Translations under genes and position numbers: made by a program
Shown: positions 26,576 through 34,710 of the stretch, one piece after another
Layout: each line of letters opens with the position of its first letter
Numbering within the stretch: position 1 is the first letter of the stretch
Notes under the pieces: model-generated
The model's input: only the letters and a program-made list of their open reading frames with translations
Told to the model about the DNA's origin: nothing
The model's database searches: none
Source of the DNA: Bacteroides caecigallinarum
Lineage (GTDB): Bacteria > Bacteroidota > Bacteroidia > Bacteroidales > Bacteroidaceae
Assembly (NCBI RefSeq): GCF_021530995.1
Contig: NZ_JADYTF010000011.1
Location: forward strand, 1 to 48,861
Reading direction: 5' to 3'
DNA: 48,861 nt

Positions 26576-26865
26576 CGGCTTATCGTTATCTGTTCGACCA
26601 TCCCGTGGCTCTTCTTCCCATGCAGGGTTTCCAGTTCAGCCCTGTGCTGTTCAAGGTGTTCGGTGACAATGCTGTCTATGTAACCGGATATGGTTGTCCC
26701 TTGCCCTCCCGCCATGCCTACGATCCGCTTGACGGCTTCATGGTTCTCGCGGCTGATGTACACCGCCTTCTGTGCGGTTCCTTCCGGCCTGCGCCCGTTG
26801 AGGTACTTGCCCGCATAGGCTTCTTCCTTTCCCTTGCGTCTGAAAATGTTGATGTTCAGTTTCAT
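26569..26865 (-). CDS. DUF3408 protein, third of three (TraC-like position)
   Basis: A 98-residue basic protein. The core KAVYISRENHEAVKRIV, ISGYIDSIVTEHLEQH is the shared pattern of this tandem family and looks like a ribbon-helix-helix-type strand plus two helices. It is the most diverged of three neighbouring paralogs. Likely a small DNA-binding or regulatory protein at the start of the tra operon. Confidence 0.8.
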   Translation of the reverse strand: MKLNINIFRRKGKEEAYAGKYLNGRRPEGTAQKAVYISRENHEAVKRIVGMAGGQGTTISGYIDSIVTEHLEQHRAELETLHGKKSHGMVEQITISRW

Positions 26866-26882
26866 GATTATTTTCTTTTGAG

Positions 26883-27191
26883 TTAGAAAATCGGTTTGCT
26901 TAATTCATACAGTTTGGTCATCTCATCCTTGTGGCTTGCGAAATGCTCTGCCAGTACATTGTCTATGTAACCGGATAACGTAATCTTGTTCTTCCCGATA
27001 ATATGGACAATATGTTGTATCCGCTCGTGGTGTTCGTCACGGATATAAGCTGTCTTACATGTGCGGGCGGTAAAGTCCGCACTCTTCAGGTATGTATAGA
27101 TGTAGTTTTTTACTTTTTCCACCTCACTCGCATCTTGCGCGATACCTGTTCCTGAATTTTTTTTCTTGTCTATTTTTCTTTCCATTGTCAT
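26883..27191 (-). CDS. DUF3408 protein, second of three
   Basis: A 102-residue protein, second of three tandem DUF3408 paralogs. Core: TAYIRDEHHERIQHIVHIIG, ITLSGYIDNVLAEHFASHKDEM. The sequence is AT-richer than its neighbours. The N-terminus is Lys-rich. The function is unknown; the fold suggests a small DNA-binding protein of the ribbon-helix-helix kind. Confidence 0.8.
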   Translation of the reverse strand: MTMERKIDKKKNSGTGIAQDASEVEKVKNYIYTYLKSADFTARTCKTAYIRDEHHERIQHIVHIIGKNKITLSGYIDNVLAEHFASHKDEMTKLYELSKPIF

Positions 27192-27205
27192 TTTTGTTTT
27201 TAATG

Positions 27206-27616
27206 TTAATAAACGTCTTCATAATTCTTTTTGTAGAGCCTGCGTATCACTTCCTCTTTCTCGCGGAAATGTTGTTCCAACACACGGTCCACATAGACTG
27301 ACAGCGAAATCCCGTTTTTCCCGATGACCTGTACGATGCGCTGTATCCGCTCATGGTAATTCTTACGGATATAGGCAGTCTTGCCTGAACATATGGGAGT
27401 TTTCGGCGCATGTAGGAAGAGTTCCATATATTCCTCTTCCTGTATGGTTTCTTCCTTTTTCGCCTTTATTGACGGTTTCTCCGTTGGTCTTGTCACCTTG
27501 TCTGGGGCATTTTCATCCGTTCCAGCATTTTCAGGGGCGGCGGACGTGGGCATTTCTGGACGGAACGAGTCCAGAAACTTGCCGGGATCAATATCGACAT
27601 CAAGTTTTTTAGCCAT
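27206..27616 (-). CDS. traB: DUF3408 protein, first of three (TraB-like)
   Basis: A 136-residue protein with a disordered N-terminal half (Pro/Glu/Lys-rich) and a C-terminal core TAYIRKNYHERIQRIVQVIG, ISLSVYVDRVLEQHFREKEE. Its start overlaps the stop of the ParA-like traA gene by 8 bases, so the two are coupled. By position and family it corresponds to TraB. A ParA-type ATPase with a small DNA-binding partner recalls partition cassettes; that is inference. Confidence 0.82.
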   Translation of the reverse strand: MAKKLDVDIDPGKFLDSFRPEMPTSAAPENAGTDENAPDKVTRPTEKPSIKAKKEETIQEEEYMELFLHAPKTPICSGKTAYIRKNYHERIQRIVQVIGKNGISLSVYVDRVLEQHFREKEEVIRRLYKKNYEDVY

Positions 27617-28382
27617 GCGTCGGGCGCTTTACGATACCGAGTATTTCTTCCGCAAGGTCATCGATGCCGCTACCTTTCGCCAGTGCTTTGTCTGGTGGCA
27701 GCAGCGTGGAACGGAAAAACGGGCGGTCGCCTTCTTCCGAACCTTCCTTGCGGAAACGCTTGCTGTCCGGCAGGCTTGTCTTCAGCGTTTCCAACCCCAT
27801 CCCGGCAATCACTTTGTCATAGATGTCGTACAGGTCGGTTTTCTCGCGTTTGTCCACCATATTCCACAACAGTCGGATACCTTTGATGTTCGACTTGCCA
27901 GTGGTGATCAGCGTGTCATTGATAATGCTTGCATACTTCAGCGAACTTTCCATGATGAATCGGTCGGCGGCTATAGGACAGAAAATGTAATCCATGGTCG
28001 CCACCGTCTTGATTAATCCGAGGTTGTTCACCGTACCCGTCAGGTCGAAAAAGATGAAATCGGGCGGTGTCGCCGACTCAATGAAGGGCTTGACCGTTTC
28101 TATCGCATTGTCGGGTCGGCTGCCCACAATCGGGTAGGCACGTTTGCCGATGCGCTTGAACTGGTCATATGCCAGCTTGCGCAGGTACGGGTTGCGCTCG
28201 ATGTTCTTCAGGTCACGCTCGCGCATGTCCTTAATGCTGAACTGGGGAAAGTCGCAGTCCACGACTACCACGTCGTACCCTTTCACGTAATACAGGTAAC
28301 TCGCCATCAGTACGGTGAGTGTCGTTTTGCCGGCTCCTCCCTTCTGGGTGGAGAAGGCGATGAACAAAGGTTCTTTTTTCAT
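27609..28382 (-). CDS. traA: TraA, ParA-family ATPase
   Basis: A 257-residue P-loop ATPase: deviant Walker A KGGAGKTT at residues 14-21, VVVVDCDFPQ (Walker A') and FIFFDLTGT (Walker B region). It matches TraA, the first gene of the CTnDOT tra operon. The ATG at 28382 puts the Walker motif at the usual distance from the N-terminus; an upstream in-frame start at 28460 adds unlikely sequence. It may help position or stabilise the excised element; proof is lacking. Confidence 0.9.
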   Translation of the reverse strand: MKKEPLFIAFSTQKGGAGKTTLTVLMASYLYYVKGYDVVVVDCDFPQFSIKDMRERDLKNIERNPYLRKLAYDQFKRIGKRAYPIVGSRPDNAIETVKPFIESATPPDFIFFDLTGTVNNLGLIKTVATMDYIFCPIAADRFIMESSLKYASIINDTLITTGKSNIKGIRLLWNMVDKREKTDLYDIYDKVIAGMGLETLKTSLPDSKRFRKEGSEEGDRPFFRSTLLPPDKALAKGSGIDDLAEEILGIVKRPTHG

Positions 28383-28452
28383 TCTTCTTTTTTTAATTGT
28401 TAGACATCGGTTTATTGCAGGTCGGCATATATGCCATTTCGCAGACTTGTTC

Positions 28453-28608
28453 ATTTGCACATTTGCGGCTTTGCTTGTATGCTCATGAGGTTACTCGCTT
28501 GCTTGCAATCTAATGTGCCTGCTTGCGTTTCCGCCTGTACGCTTGCGTGCCGGCAGGCAGGCACACAGGCAGGAGGGCAGACAGGTGCAAGGATTTGCAC
28601 ATTTGCGG
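28453..28608. repeat. direct and inverted repeats upstream of traA
   Basis: ATTTGCACATTTGCGG occurs twice (28453-28468 and 28593-28608). Between them lies a 13-bp inverted repeat with one mismatch (TGTGCCTGCTTGC at 28514, GCAGGCAGGCACA at 28553) and an array of short CAGGCA-type units. Possible operator or relaxosome binding region. Confidence 0.85.
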
Positions 28609-28851
28609 ATATGCCTGTACGGAAATAGGCAGGCTTGCCGACCTTTCTGCCTGCAAAGTAAAGGGCATTTTTCCATATCCGTATCGTTTTGGAGTTTGGT
28701 GGCAGCTTCTGGCAGCAAGTGGTAGGGAGTGGCTTCGTTCTTGTCACGTTTTCAAGGGCTTAAACGCCCTACCTTTGCACCCAAGCGGCAGGGCAATGCT
28801 CCCGGCGCGTACCGCAGCCCCCGGCTCCGTCCTTCTTTTGGGCAGCCGGAG

Positions 28852-29008
28852 GGTATCGGGCGACCGATACCTTTATGGGATTGTTATAACAGGTATATCC
28901 CCAATCCGTCTGCTACGGATTTTTGTGTCCTCTAAGACACAGCAAGGTATGTTTCGAGTTACCCGAAACCTTGCGGGTTACTCCCGCAAGCCTTGCCCCT
29001 GAAAGGGG
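28852..29008. other. hairpin cluster, oriT candidate
   Basis: Five perfect stems in 157 bases: GGTATCGG/CCGATACC (28852/28864), TGTGTC/GACACA (28924/28936), GTTTCG/CGAAAC (28951/28964), CTTGCGGG/CCCGCAAG (28970/28983) and CCCCT/AGGGG (28996/29004). They end about 100 bases before mobA. Inverted repeats next to the relaxosome genes are the usual mark of oriT; the nick site is not identified. Confidence 0.55.
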
Positions 29009-29088
29009 AAGGGGCTTCCTCTCCGAAGTCGGGAAGCCTGTTTTCCTGCCTGCGGTATGTATGCCGGAAGCTGCGCTTATGCCGTGAA

Positions 29089-29101
29089 ACCACTAAATCC
29101 A
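29089..29101 (+). repeat. ACCACTAAATCCA leader element upstream of mobA
   Basis: A perfect copy of the 13-base element on the plus strand, 8 bases before the mobA ATG, oriented toward the gene as for traN and traI. Confidence 0.85.
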
Positions 29102-29109
29102 TAGTAATA

Positions 29110-29535
29110 ATGAACAGAGAACGTAAGAAGGGGGGAAGACACCCCAAGTTGGAAAAGAAAACGCACCATGTGATGCTGCGTTTCAACGACGAGGAATGGC
29201 TCAGGTTCCTCGCCATGTACGAACAGACGGAGGTGAAGGCAAAGGCGGTGTTCGCCAAGGCACGCATCTTCGGCGGGGAGTTCCGTGTGTTCCGGGAGGA
29301 CAGGACGCTGGTGGAATACTACGCCAAGCTGTCTTCATTCCATGCGCAGTACCGCATGATAGGCAACAACTACAACCAGACCGTCAAGGAGCTGCGCTGC
29401 CATTTCTCCGAGAAAAAGGCGATGGCATTGCTCTACCGGCTGGAGCGATGCACGAAGGAACTGGCGGCATTGACCCGCCAAATCGTGGAACTGACAAAGG
29501 ATTTCGAGGAACGATGGTTGCAAAAATCAGTTTAG
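29110..29535 (+). CDS. mobA: mobilisation protein MobA (relaxosome accessory)
   Basis: A 141-residue basic protein: KKGGRHPKLEKKTHHVMLRFNDEEW gives a ribbon-helix-helix-like start, followed by helices with QYRMIGNNYNQTVKELR, the signature of MobC/MobA relaxosome accessory proteins that bind oriT. The ATG at 29110 follows the ACCACTAAATCCA motif; longer frames upstream cross the hairpin cluster and are rejected. It overlaps the relaxase gene by 22 bases. Confidence 0.88.
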   Translation: MNRERKKGGRHPKLEKKTHHVMLRFNDEEWLRFLAMYEQTEVKAKAVFAKARIFGGEFRVFREDRTLVEYYAKLSSFHAQYRMIGNNYNQTVKELRCHFSEKKAMALLYRLERCTKELAALTRQIVELTKDFEERWLQKSV

Positions 29536-30761
29536 GGAAATCGTTGTTCGGGGCACTGGCGTACAACGGGGAGAAGATTAACAAGGAACAGGGCAAACTG
29601 CTCGGCACGAACAAAATTTTCGACGGCTGTTCCGGCAGGATGGACATCAGCCGCGCCATGCAGGACTTCTCGCGCTACCTCTCGCCCCACGTGAGGACGG
29701 AGAAGCCCGTCATGCACGTATCGCTCAACCCGCATCCCGATGACCGCCTGACGGACATGGAACTGGAGAACATCGCGCGTGAGTACATGGAACGGATGGG
29801 GTTCGGCGAACAGCCGTACATCATCTACAAACACGAGGACATCGACCGCCACCACCTGCACATCGTGACCATCCGCGTGGATGATAACGGCAGGTGCATC
29901 AGCGACCGCTACAACTTCCGCAGGAGCAGGGAGATTACCCGTGAGCTGGAACACAAGTACGGTCTGCACCCCGCCGACCGCAGGCAGCACCGCCATGACA
30001 ACCCCTTGCGGAAAGTGGATGCTTCGCAGGGCGACGTGAAGCGTCAGGTGGCGAACACCGCCAAGGCGGTCATGGCGACCTACAAGTTCCAGACGATGGG
30101 CGAATACCGCGCCCTGCTCTCCCTCTACAACGTCACGGTGGAGGAAGCCCGCGGCATGGCGGGCGGACGGGAATATCACGGGCTGGTCTATGCCGCCACC
30201 GACGATGCCGGGAACAGGGTGGGCAATCCTTTCAAGGCATCCCGTATCGGGAAGTCCGTCGGCTATGAAGCCGTGCTGCGCAGGTTTGAATTTTCCAAAG
30301 GGCAGATCCGCGACAAGCGTCTGGCGGACAGGACGCGCAAGACCGTCGCCGCCGCGCTCGCCCGGACCTACCGTAAGGAGGAGTTCATCGGCTTGCTTCA
30401 TGCAAAGGGCGTGGATGTGGTGTTCCGCCACACGGATGAGGGGCGCATATACGGGGCGACCTTCATCGACCACCGCACGGGCTGCGTGCTGAACGGCTCG
30501 CGCTTGGGCTGGGAGTTTTCCGCCAACGCCTTGCAGGAGCATTTCACCCTGCCGTATGCCGGCACTCCGCCGATACCGTTCACCATTACGGAGGACGAAC
30601 CGCAGCAGGAAGCCCGTACCTATGTGGAACACGACGAGGGACACTCCACCGGCTTGGGGCTGCTCGGTGGCGATGCGTCGGGCGCACAGGCGGAAGAAGC
30701 CGCCTTCGAGCGTGACCTCAAACGCAGGAAGAAGAAACGCCGCAAGGGTTTGGGGCTGTAA
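29514..30761 (+). CDS. mobB: relaxase MobB (MOB-P type)
   Basis: A 415-residue relaxase/mobilisation nuclease. The metal-binding motif HEDIDRHHLH lies at residues 107-116, with His114 and His116 as expected ligands, and NRNRNF-like RYNFRRSREITRELEHKYGL follows. It nicks oriT and carries the strand into the recipient. The C-terminus is basic (RKKKRRKGLGL). The start overlaps mobA; the catalytic Tyr is probably among the N-terminal tyrosines (Tyr18, Tyr55) but is not certain. Confidence 0.9.
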   Translation: MVAKISLGKSLFGALAYNGEKINKEQGKLLGTNKIFDGCSGRMDISRAMQDFSRYLSPHVRTEKPVMHVSLNPHPDDRLTDMELENIAREYMERMGFGEQPYIIYKHEDIDRHHLHIVTIRVDDNGRCISDRYNFRRSREITRELEHKYGLHPADRRQHRHDNPLRKVDASQGDVKRQVANTAKAVMATYKFQTMGEYRALLSLYNVTVEEARGMAGGREYHGLVYAATDDAGNRVGNPFKASRIGKSVGYEAVLRRFEFSKGQIRDKRLADRTRKTVAAALARTYRKEEFIGLLHAKGVDVVFRHTDEGRIYGATFIDHRTGCVLNGSRLGWEFSANALQEHFTLPYAGTPPIPFTITEDEPQQEARTYVEHDEGHSTGLGLLGGDASGAQAEEAAFERDLKRRKKKRRKGLGL

Positions 30762-30786
30762 TTTATCCCTCCGCAGGGCATAGGGG

Positions 30787-30838
30787 ATGAGGTCGGACTT
30801 CATCCTACATCAAGTCCGGCCTCATGTACCATGAAGTC
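30787..30838 (+). promoter_or_regulatory. alternative hairpins between mobB and mobC
   Basis: A 14-bp stem with one G-U (ATGAGGTCGGACTT 30787-30800, AAGTCCGGCCTCAT 30812-30825), loop 11. GACTTCAT (30796-30803) can instead pair with ATGAAGTC (30831-30838), so two folds compete. Placed 75 bases before mobC, this could act as an attenuator or translation switch. Confidence 0.6.
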
Positions 30839-30912
30839 TGGGGTGATGTATGCTTCACCTCCGTACCGTGCCTTGCGGAGATATTGTTCAACTTAAAAAC
30901 AGAAACAGATTT

Positions 30913-32922
30913 ATGTCACAACAGGAAGACGATTTGAGGGCATTGGCGAAAATCATGGATTTTCTGCGTGCCGTAAGCATTTTACTGGTGGTCATTCACC
31001 TCTATTGGTATTGTTACGAAGCCGTAAGGCTGTGGGGCATCGACATCGGTGTGGTGGACAGGGTGCTGGTGAACTTCGACCGTACTGCAGGGCTGTTCCG
31101 CTCCATCCTTTATACGAAACTTTTTGCGTTGGTGCTGCTGGCACTCTCGTGTCTGGGCACGAAGGGGGTCAAGGAGGAAAAAATCACGTGGGCAAGGATT
31201 TGGACGGTGCTTGCAGCAGGGCTGGTGCTGTTTTTTCTGAACTGGTGGATATTGTCCCTGCCGTTGCCCGTAGAGGCAAACGCGGCATTGTACACCGCCA
31301 CCGTTGCGGCGGGCTATGTCTGCCTGCTGATGTCCGGCACATGGATGAGTCGCCTTCTGCGCACCAACCTCATGGAAGACGTGTTCAACGTGGAGAACGA
31401 GAGCTTCATGCAGGAAACGCGGCTCATCGAGAACGAGTATTCGGTGAACCTGCCCACACGCTTCTATTACAGGAAGAAGTGGAACAACGGATATATCAAC
31501 GTAGTAAACCCGTTCCGTGCGTCCATCGTACTGGGCACACCGGGCAGCGGAAAGTCGTATGCCGTGGTAAACAGTTTTATCAAACAACAGATTGAGAAAG
31601 GTTATTCAATGTATATCTATGATTTCAAATTCAGCGACTTATCGACTATTGCCTACAACCACCTGATGAACCACCCGGAGGGATATAAGGTCAAGCCGAA
31701 GTTCTACGTGATAAACTTCGACGACCCGCGCCGCAGCCACCGCTGCAATCCCATTCACCCGGATTTCATGGAGGACATCACCGATGCCTACGAGAGTGCC
31801 TACACGATAATGCTCAATTTGAACAAGACTTGGGTGCAAAAACAGGGCGACTTTTTCGTTGAGTCACCGATTATATTGTTCGCTGCCGTGATATGGTTTT
31901 TGCGCATCTACAAGGACGGTAAGTATTGCACTTTTCCCCATGCCATCGAGCTGCTTAATCGCCGTTACGAGGATGTGTTTCCTATTTTGACCAGCTACCC
32001 GGAGTTGGAGAATTATCTTTCCCCGTTCATGGACGCTTGGCAGGGCGGCGCGATGGAACAGCTTGCCGGACAGATAGCCTCGGCGAAGATACCGCTCTCG
32101 CGCATGATTTCGCCCCAGCTCTATTGGGTCATGTCCGACAGCGAGTTTACGCTGGATATTAACAATCCCGATGAGCCGAAAATCCTCTGTGTCGGTAACA
32201 ATCCCGACCGTCAGAACATCTACGGCGCGGCATTGGGCTTGTACAATTCACGCATCGTGAAGCTCATCAACAAAAAGGGCAAGCTGAAGTCGGCGGTGAT
32301 TATTGACGAGCTGCCCACCATTTACTTCAAGGGGCTGGACAACCTTATCGCCACCGCCCGAAGCAATAAGGTGGCGGTCTGCCTCGGTTTTCAGGACTTC
32401 TCACAGTTGAAGCGCGACTACGGCGACAAGGAAGCCGCCGTAGTGATGAACACGGTGGGCAACATCTTCTCCGGTCAGGTGGTGGGCGAAACCGCCAAGA
32501 CCCTTTCGGAGCGTTTCGGCAAAATCTTGCAGAAGCGGCAGAGCATCACCATCAACCGCGAGGACAAGTCCACCTCTATCAACACGCAGATGGAAAGCCT
32601 TATCCCGGCGAGCAAGATTTCCACACTCACGCAGGGCATGTTCGTCGGCGCGGTGGCGGACAACTTCAATGAGCGCATCGAGCAGAAGATTTTTCACTGT
32701 GAGATTGTAGTAGATGCCGATAAAGTGAAGCGTGAGGAACAGGCTTACAAGCCCATCCCCGTCATCACGGACTTCACCGACGCCGACGGCAACGACCGCA
32801 TGAAAGAGATGATTCAGGAGAACTACAACCGCATCCGTGCCGAGGTGCGGCAGATTGTCGCCGACGAGTTGCAGCGCATCCAGTCCGACCCCGAACTGCA
32901 ACATCTGTTGCAGAACAAGTAA
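30913..32922 (+). CDS. mobC: MobC, VirD4-like coupling ATPase
   Basis: A 669-residue type IV coupling protein: four hydrophobic segments in the first 150 residues, Walker A GTPGSGKS at residues 208-215, Walker B region SAVIIDELPTIYFKGLDNL and a GFQDFSQLKRDYGDKEA glutamine motif. It links the relaxosome to the channel. The ATG at 30913 was chosen over 30850 because it begins the conserved protein. In CTnDOT-type ICEs this gene is called mobC. Confidence 0.92.
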   Translation: MSQQEDDLRALAKIMDFLRAVSILLVVIHLYWYCYEAVRLWGIDIGVVDRVLVNFDRTAGLFRSILYTKLFALVLLALSCLGTKGVKEEKITWARIWTVLAAGLVLFFLNWWILSLPLPVEANAALYTATVAAGYVCLLMSGTWMSRLLRTNLMEDVFNVENESFMQETRLIENEYSVNLPTRFYYRKKWNNGYINVVNPFRASIVLGTPGSGKSYAVVNSFIKQQIEKGYSMYIYDFKFSDLSTIAYNHLMNHPEGYKVKPKFYVINFDDPRRSHRCNPIHPDFMEDITDAYESAYTIMLNLNKTWVQKQGDFFVESPIILFAAVIWFLRIYKDGKYCTFPHAIELLNRRYEDVFPILTSYPELENYLSPFMDAWQGGAMEQLAGQIASAKIPLSRMISPQLYWVMSDSEFTLDINNPDEPKILCVGNNPDRQNIYGAALGLYNSRIVKLINKKGKLKSAVIIDELPTIYFKGLDNLIATARSNKVAVCLGFQDFSQLKRDYGDKEAAVVMNTVGNIFSGQVVGETAKTLSERFGKILQKRQSITINREDKSTSINTQMESLIPASKISTLTQGMFVGAVADNFNERIEQKIFHCEIVVDADKVKREEQAYKPIPVITDFTDADGNDRMKEMIQENYNRIRAEVRQIVADELQRIQSDPELQHLLQNK

Positions 32923-32956
32923 TGCACCACAGGCGAAAAGAGGAAAAGGTAAAATA

Positions 32957-33721
32957 TTATTCAACCTTTTCCTCATTTTCTTTAAGAGGTATGTGGACAG
33001 GCGTCGATGGATATTCTCCTTTTCTCAACATTTCTACTAATGAGTTACGAGAAATTCCAAATGAGTCTGAAATATAATGTAAGTGTGGCTGACTCCCTTG
33101 TAGCCCCGCCTCTTGTCCTTTAAGTCCTTTAAATGTTTGCAAGAAACAATGCCAATGTTCATCATTGTCTAATATTCTTGCAATCAATACGTCGGCTTGT
33201 TCTACAACTTGTTTCATCTGCCCTTCAGTTAAAGTTGTTTTTCCATAATATTCCACTGTACCATCTTCTTTAACATGAATAAATTTAGGAAGTTCATCTT
33301 TATTTACAGATGACGGGTCTCCTTGATAGTGATAATGGCTAAAACTATATCCTTTATTTTCAGCTTGTGCAAAAAGTGCCCCTAATTGGTCATATGTAAG
33401 ATTTGCTCCCTTTAGTAATTTAATTTGCTCCTTCTTTTTCATAGGTTTTTCCAAAATTTCAGTAAAGCACGTAGGAATTTCTTTGTGAGCAAATGAATCA
33501 AAATTTTGATTAGCAAACTCCTTGGCTTTTTGCATAATATAATTAGAATCATATGATGTTACAAAGCCTAAATAATGACGAACCATTTCTGATAAAACAT
33601 TATATATGGATTTTGTATGAAAAGAAACCATACATTCACGAAAACTAACATTTTCTACCTCGTCCATAGAATTTGCTATTAACGATTTATCTTCTTCTTG
33701 TTGGTAAATTTCCATTGCCAT
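32957..33721 (-). CDS. AT-rich orphan gene of unknown function
   Basis: A 254-residue cytoplasmic-looking protein convergent with mobC, distinctly AT-richer than the ICE genes on both sides. Visible parts: an N-terminal acidic segment, KKKEQIKLLKGANLTYDQLG, and a C-terminal part with HWHCFLQTFKGLKGQEAG, then QPHLHYISDSFGISRNSLVEML. The histidine pairs HWH and HLH could bind metal. I do not recognise a family. Composition and position suggest a recently acquired cargo gene. Confidence 0.75.
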   Translation of the reverse strand: MAMEIYQQEEDKSLIANSMDEVENVSFRECMVSFHTKSIYNVLSEMVRHYLGFVTSYDSNYIMQKAKEFANQNFDSFAHKEIPTCFTEILEKPMKKKEQIKLLKGANLTYDQLGALFAQAENKGYSFSHYHYQGDPSSVNKDELPKFIHVKEDGTVEYYGKTTLTEGQMKQVVEQADVLIARILDNDEHWHCFLQTFKGLKGQEAGLQGSQPHLHYISDSFGISRNSLVEMLRKGEYPSTPVHIPLKENEEKVE

Positions 33722-33829
33722 AGCTATATATCATTTTAATATAAATATCATCATAAATGAAAAATGCCCCCAAAAAGTTAGTTATCTTTAACTTTTATGG
33801 GAGGCTTATTATCTGTTGCTTTTGTCTTG

Positions 33830-34435
33830 TTATTCGGTGCGCAGCAGTATCAGGTCGAAATACATCAGCCGGGTGTGCATGGGCTGCATGGCTGTTCCCT
33901 CTTTCGCCGTCCGCCTGCCGTGCAGGAACGTCCATTCCTCTTCCTCCGTGGCGAACAGGAACTTGAAGCCGTTGCGCAGGTAAAAGTCAAAGACCTTGGG
34001 ACGGTTCAGTGCGTCCACCACTACATAACGGCATCCTGTCTTGTTCAGCGGCTCGATGAACCACGACTTGATGGCGTCCAGCAGTTCGTCGCCTATGTGC
34101 AGTCCCTTATAGTCCTCGCTGACGGCAAGCTGCCCTACCAGCACCGCAGGGTATTGCGGGCGGCGTTTCTCGTTGGGTATGTTGCGGTTGAGCTTGTTGC
34201 GGCGGCTGTTCGGGAGCAGGTCGGCACGGATGCTCGAATTGGCTACGGTGAAAGCGCCGACAATACACCGTTTTTCCTGTTCCACGAAACAGTAGGACTT
34301 GCCCAATAGCTGGTAGGCGTAATCGGCATACTCTTTCGTGAAGAACTCGGTTATGTCCCCGTCCTTGCACGAGAAGCCGCCGCACTCACGCAGTACTTCC
34401 TCATTCAGTTCGCAGAACTCGCAACGCTCCAACAT
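33830..34435 (-). CDS. GNAT-family N-acetyltransferase (possible toxin)
   Basis: A 201-residue GNAT protein. The acetyl-CoA binding motif A reads VGQLAVSEDYKGLHIGDELLDAI, and a C-terminal YVVVDALNRPKVFDFYLRNGFKFL gives motif B. It follows a 56-residue basic protein by 6 bases. This size and pairing resemble GNAT toxin-antitoxin modules in which the toxin acetylates aminoacyl-tRNA, but a plain acetyltransferase is also possible. No signal peptide. Confidence 0.85.
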   Translation of the reverse strand: MLERCEFCELNEEVLRECGGFSCKDGDITEFFTKEYADYAYQLLGKSYCFVEQEKRCIVGAFTVANSSIRADLLPNSRRNKLNRNIPNEKRRPQYPAVLVGQLAVSEDYKGLHIGDELLDAIKSWFIEPLNKTGCRYVVVDALNRPKVFDFYLRNGFKFLFATEEEEWTFLHGRRTAKEGTAMQPMHTRLMYFDLILLRTE

Positions 34436-34441
34436 ACAGCC

Positions 34442-34612
34442 TTATCCCTCCCGATACAGTTTGGAGCGCTTCAGAATGGAGCGCATTTTCGCCACCTGCT
34501 TCGTGAAGTCTATGGAACCGCGCCTTTCCTTGGCGTTGCGGTCGGCTTCCTCCACGAAACGTGCCGCAGCCTTGCCGCGAAGCACCGGGATGGGTTTGAT
34601 TTCTATTGCCAT
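34442..34612 (-). CDS. small basic partner of the GNAT protein (antitoxin-like)
   Basis: A 56-residue basic protein (MAIEIKPIPVLRGKAAARF start; KERRGSIDFTKQVAKMRSILKRS). The ATG at 34612 follows a CAAAGGTA (-7 box TACCTTTG on the minus strand, 34638-34645). The longer frame to 34714 crosses that promoter and is rejected. An N-terminal beta strand and a following helix could form a dimer that binds DNA or the toxin. It is the first gene of the pair. Confidence 0.7.
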   Translation of the reverse strand: MAIEIKPIPVLRGKAAARFVEEADRNAKERRGSIDFTKQVAKMRSILKRSKLYREG

Positions 34613-34710
34613 AATATATAGTCTTTTGATTTCCCTGCAAAGGTACGGCTTTTCCGCGAGAAAACCTAACATCTTCACGTATATTGCGTTATGTGGGGCG
34701 AAACGTCTTT

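Larger units (their letters stand above)
28383..29109. other. traA-mobA divergent intergenic region (regulatory and oriT candidate)
   Basis: 727 bases without a supported gene between divergent tra and mob operons. Its parts are: iteron-like repeats at 28453-28608; a TACCTTTG box (28770-28777) preceded by the AGGGC/GCCCT inverted repeat at 28755-28770, with no good TTTG at the right distance; and five hairpins at 28852-29008. This is where transfer origins lie in related elements. Confidence 0.6.

Noticed and set aside
28453-28608. CRISPR array
   Set aside because: The direct repeat occurs only twice and the spacing is not regular; no cas genes are in the window.
28491-28747. Cys-rich short frames over the repeats upstream of traA
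   Set aside because: Frames exist on both strands and in several phases because the DNA is repetitive; no start context or family match.
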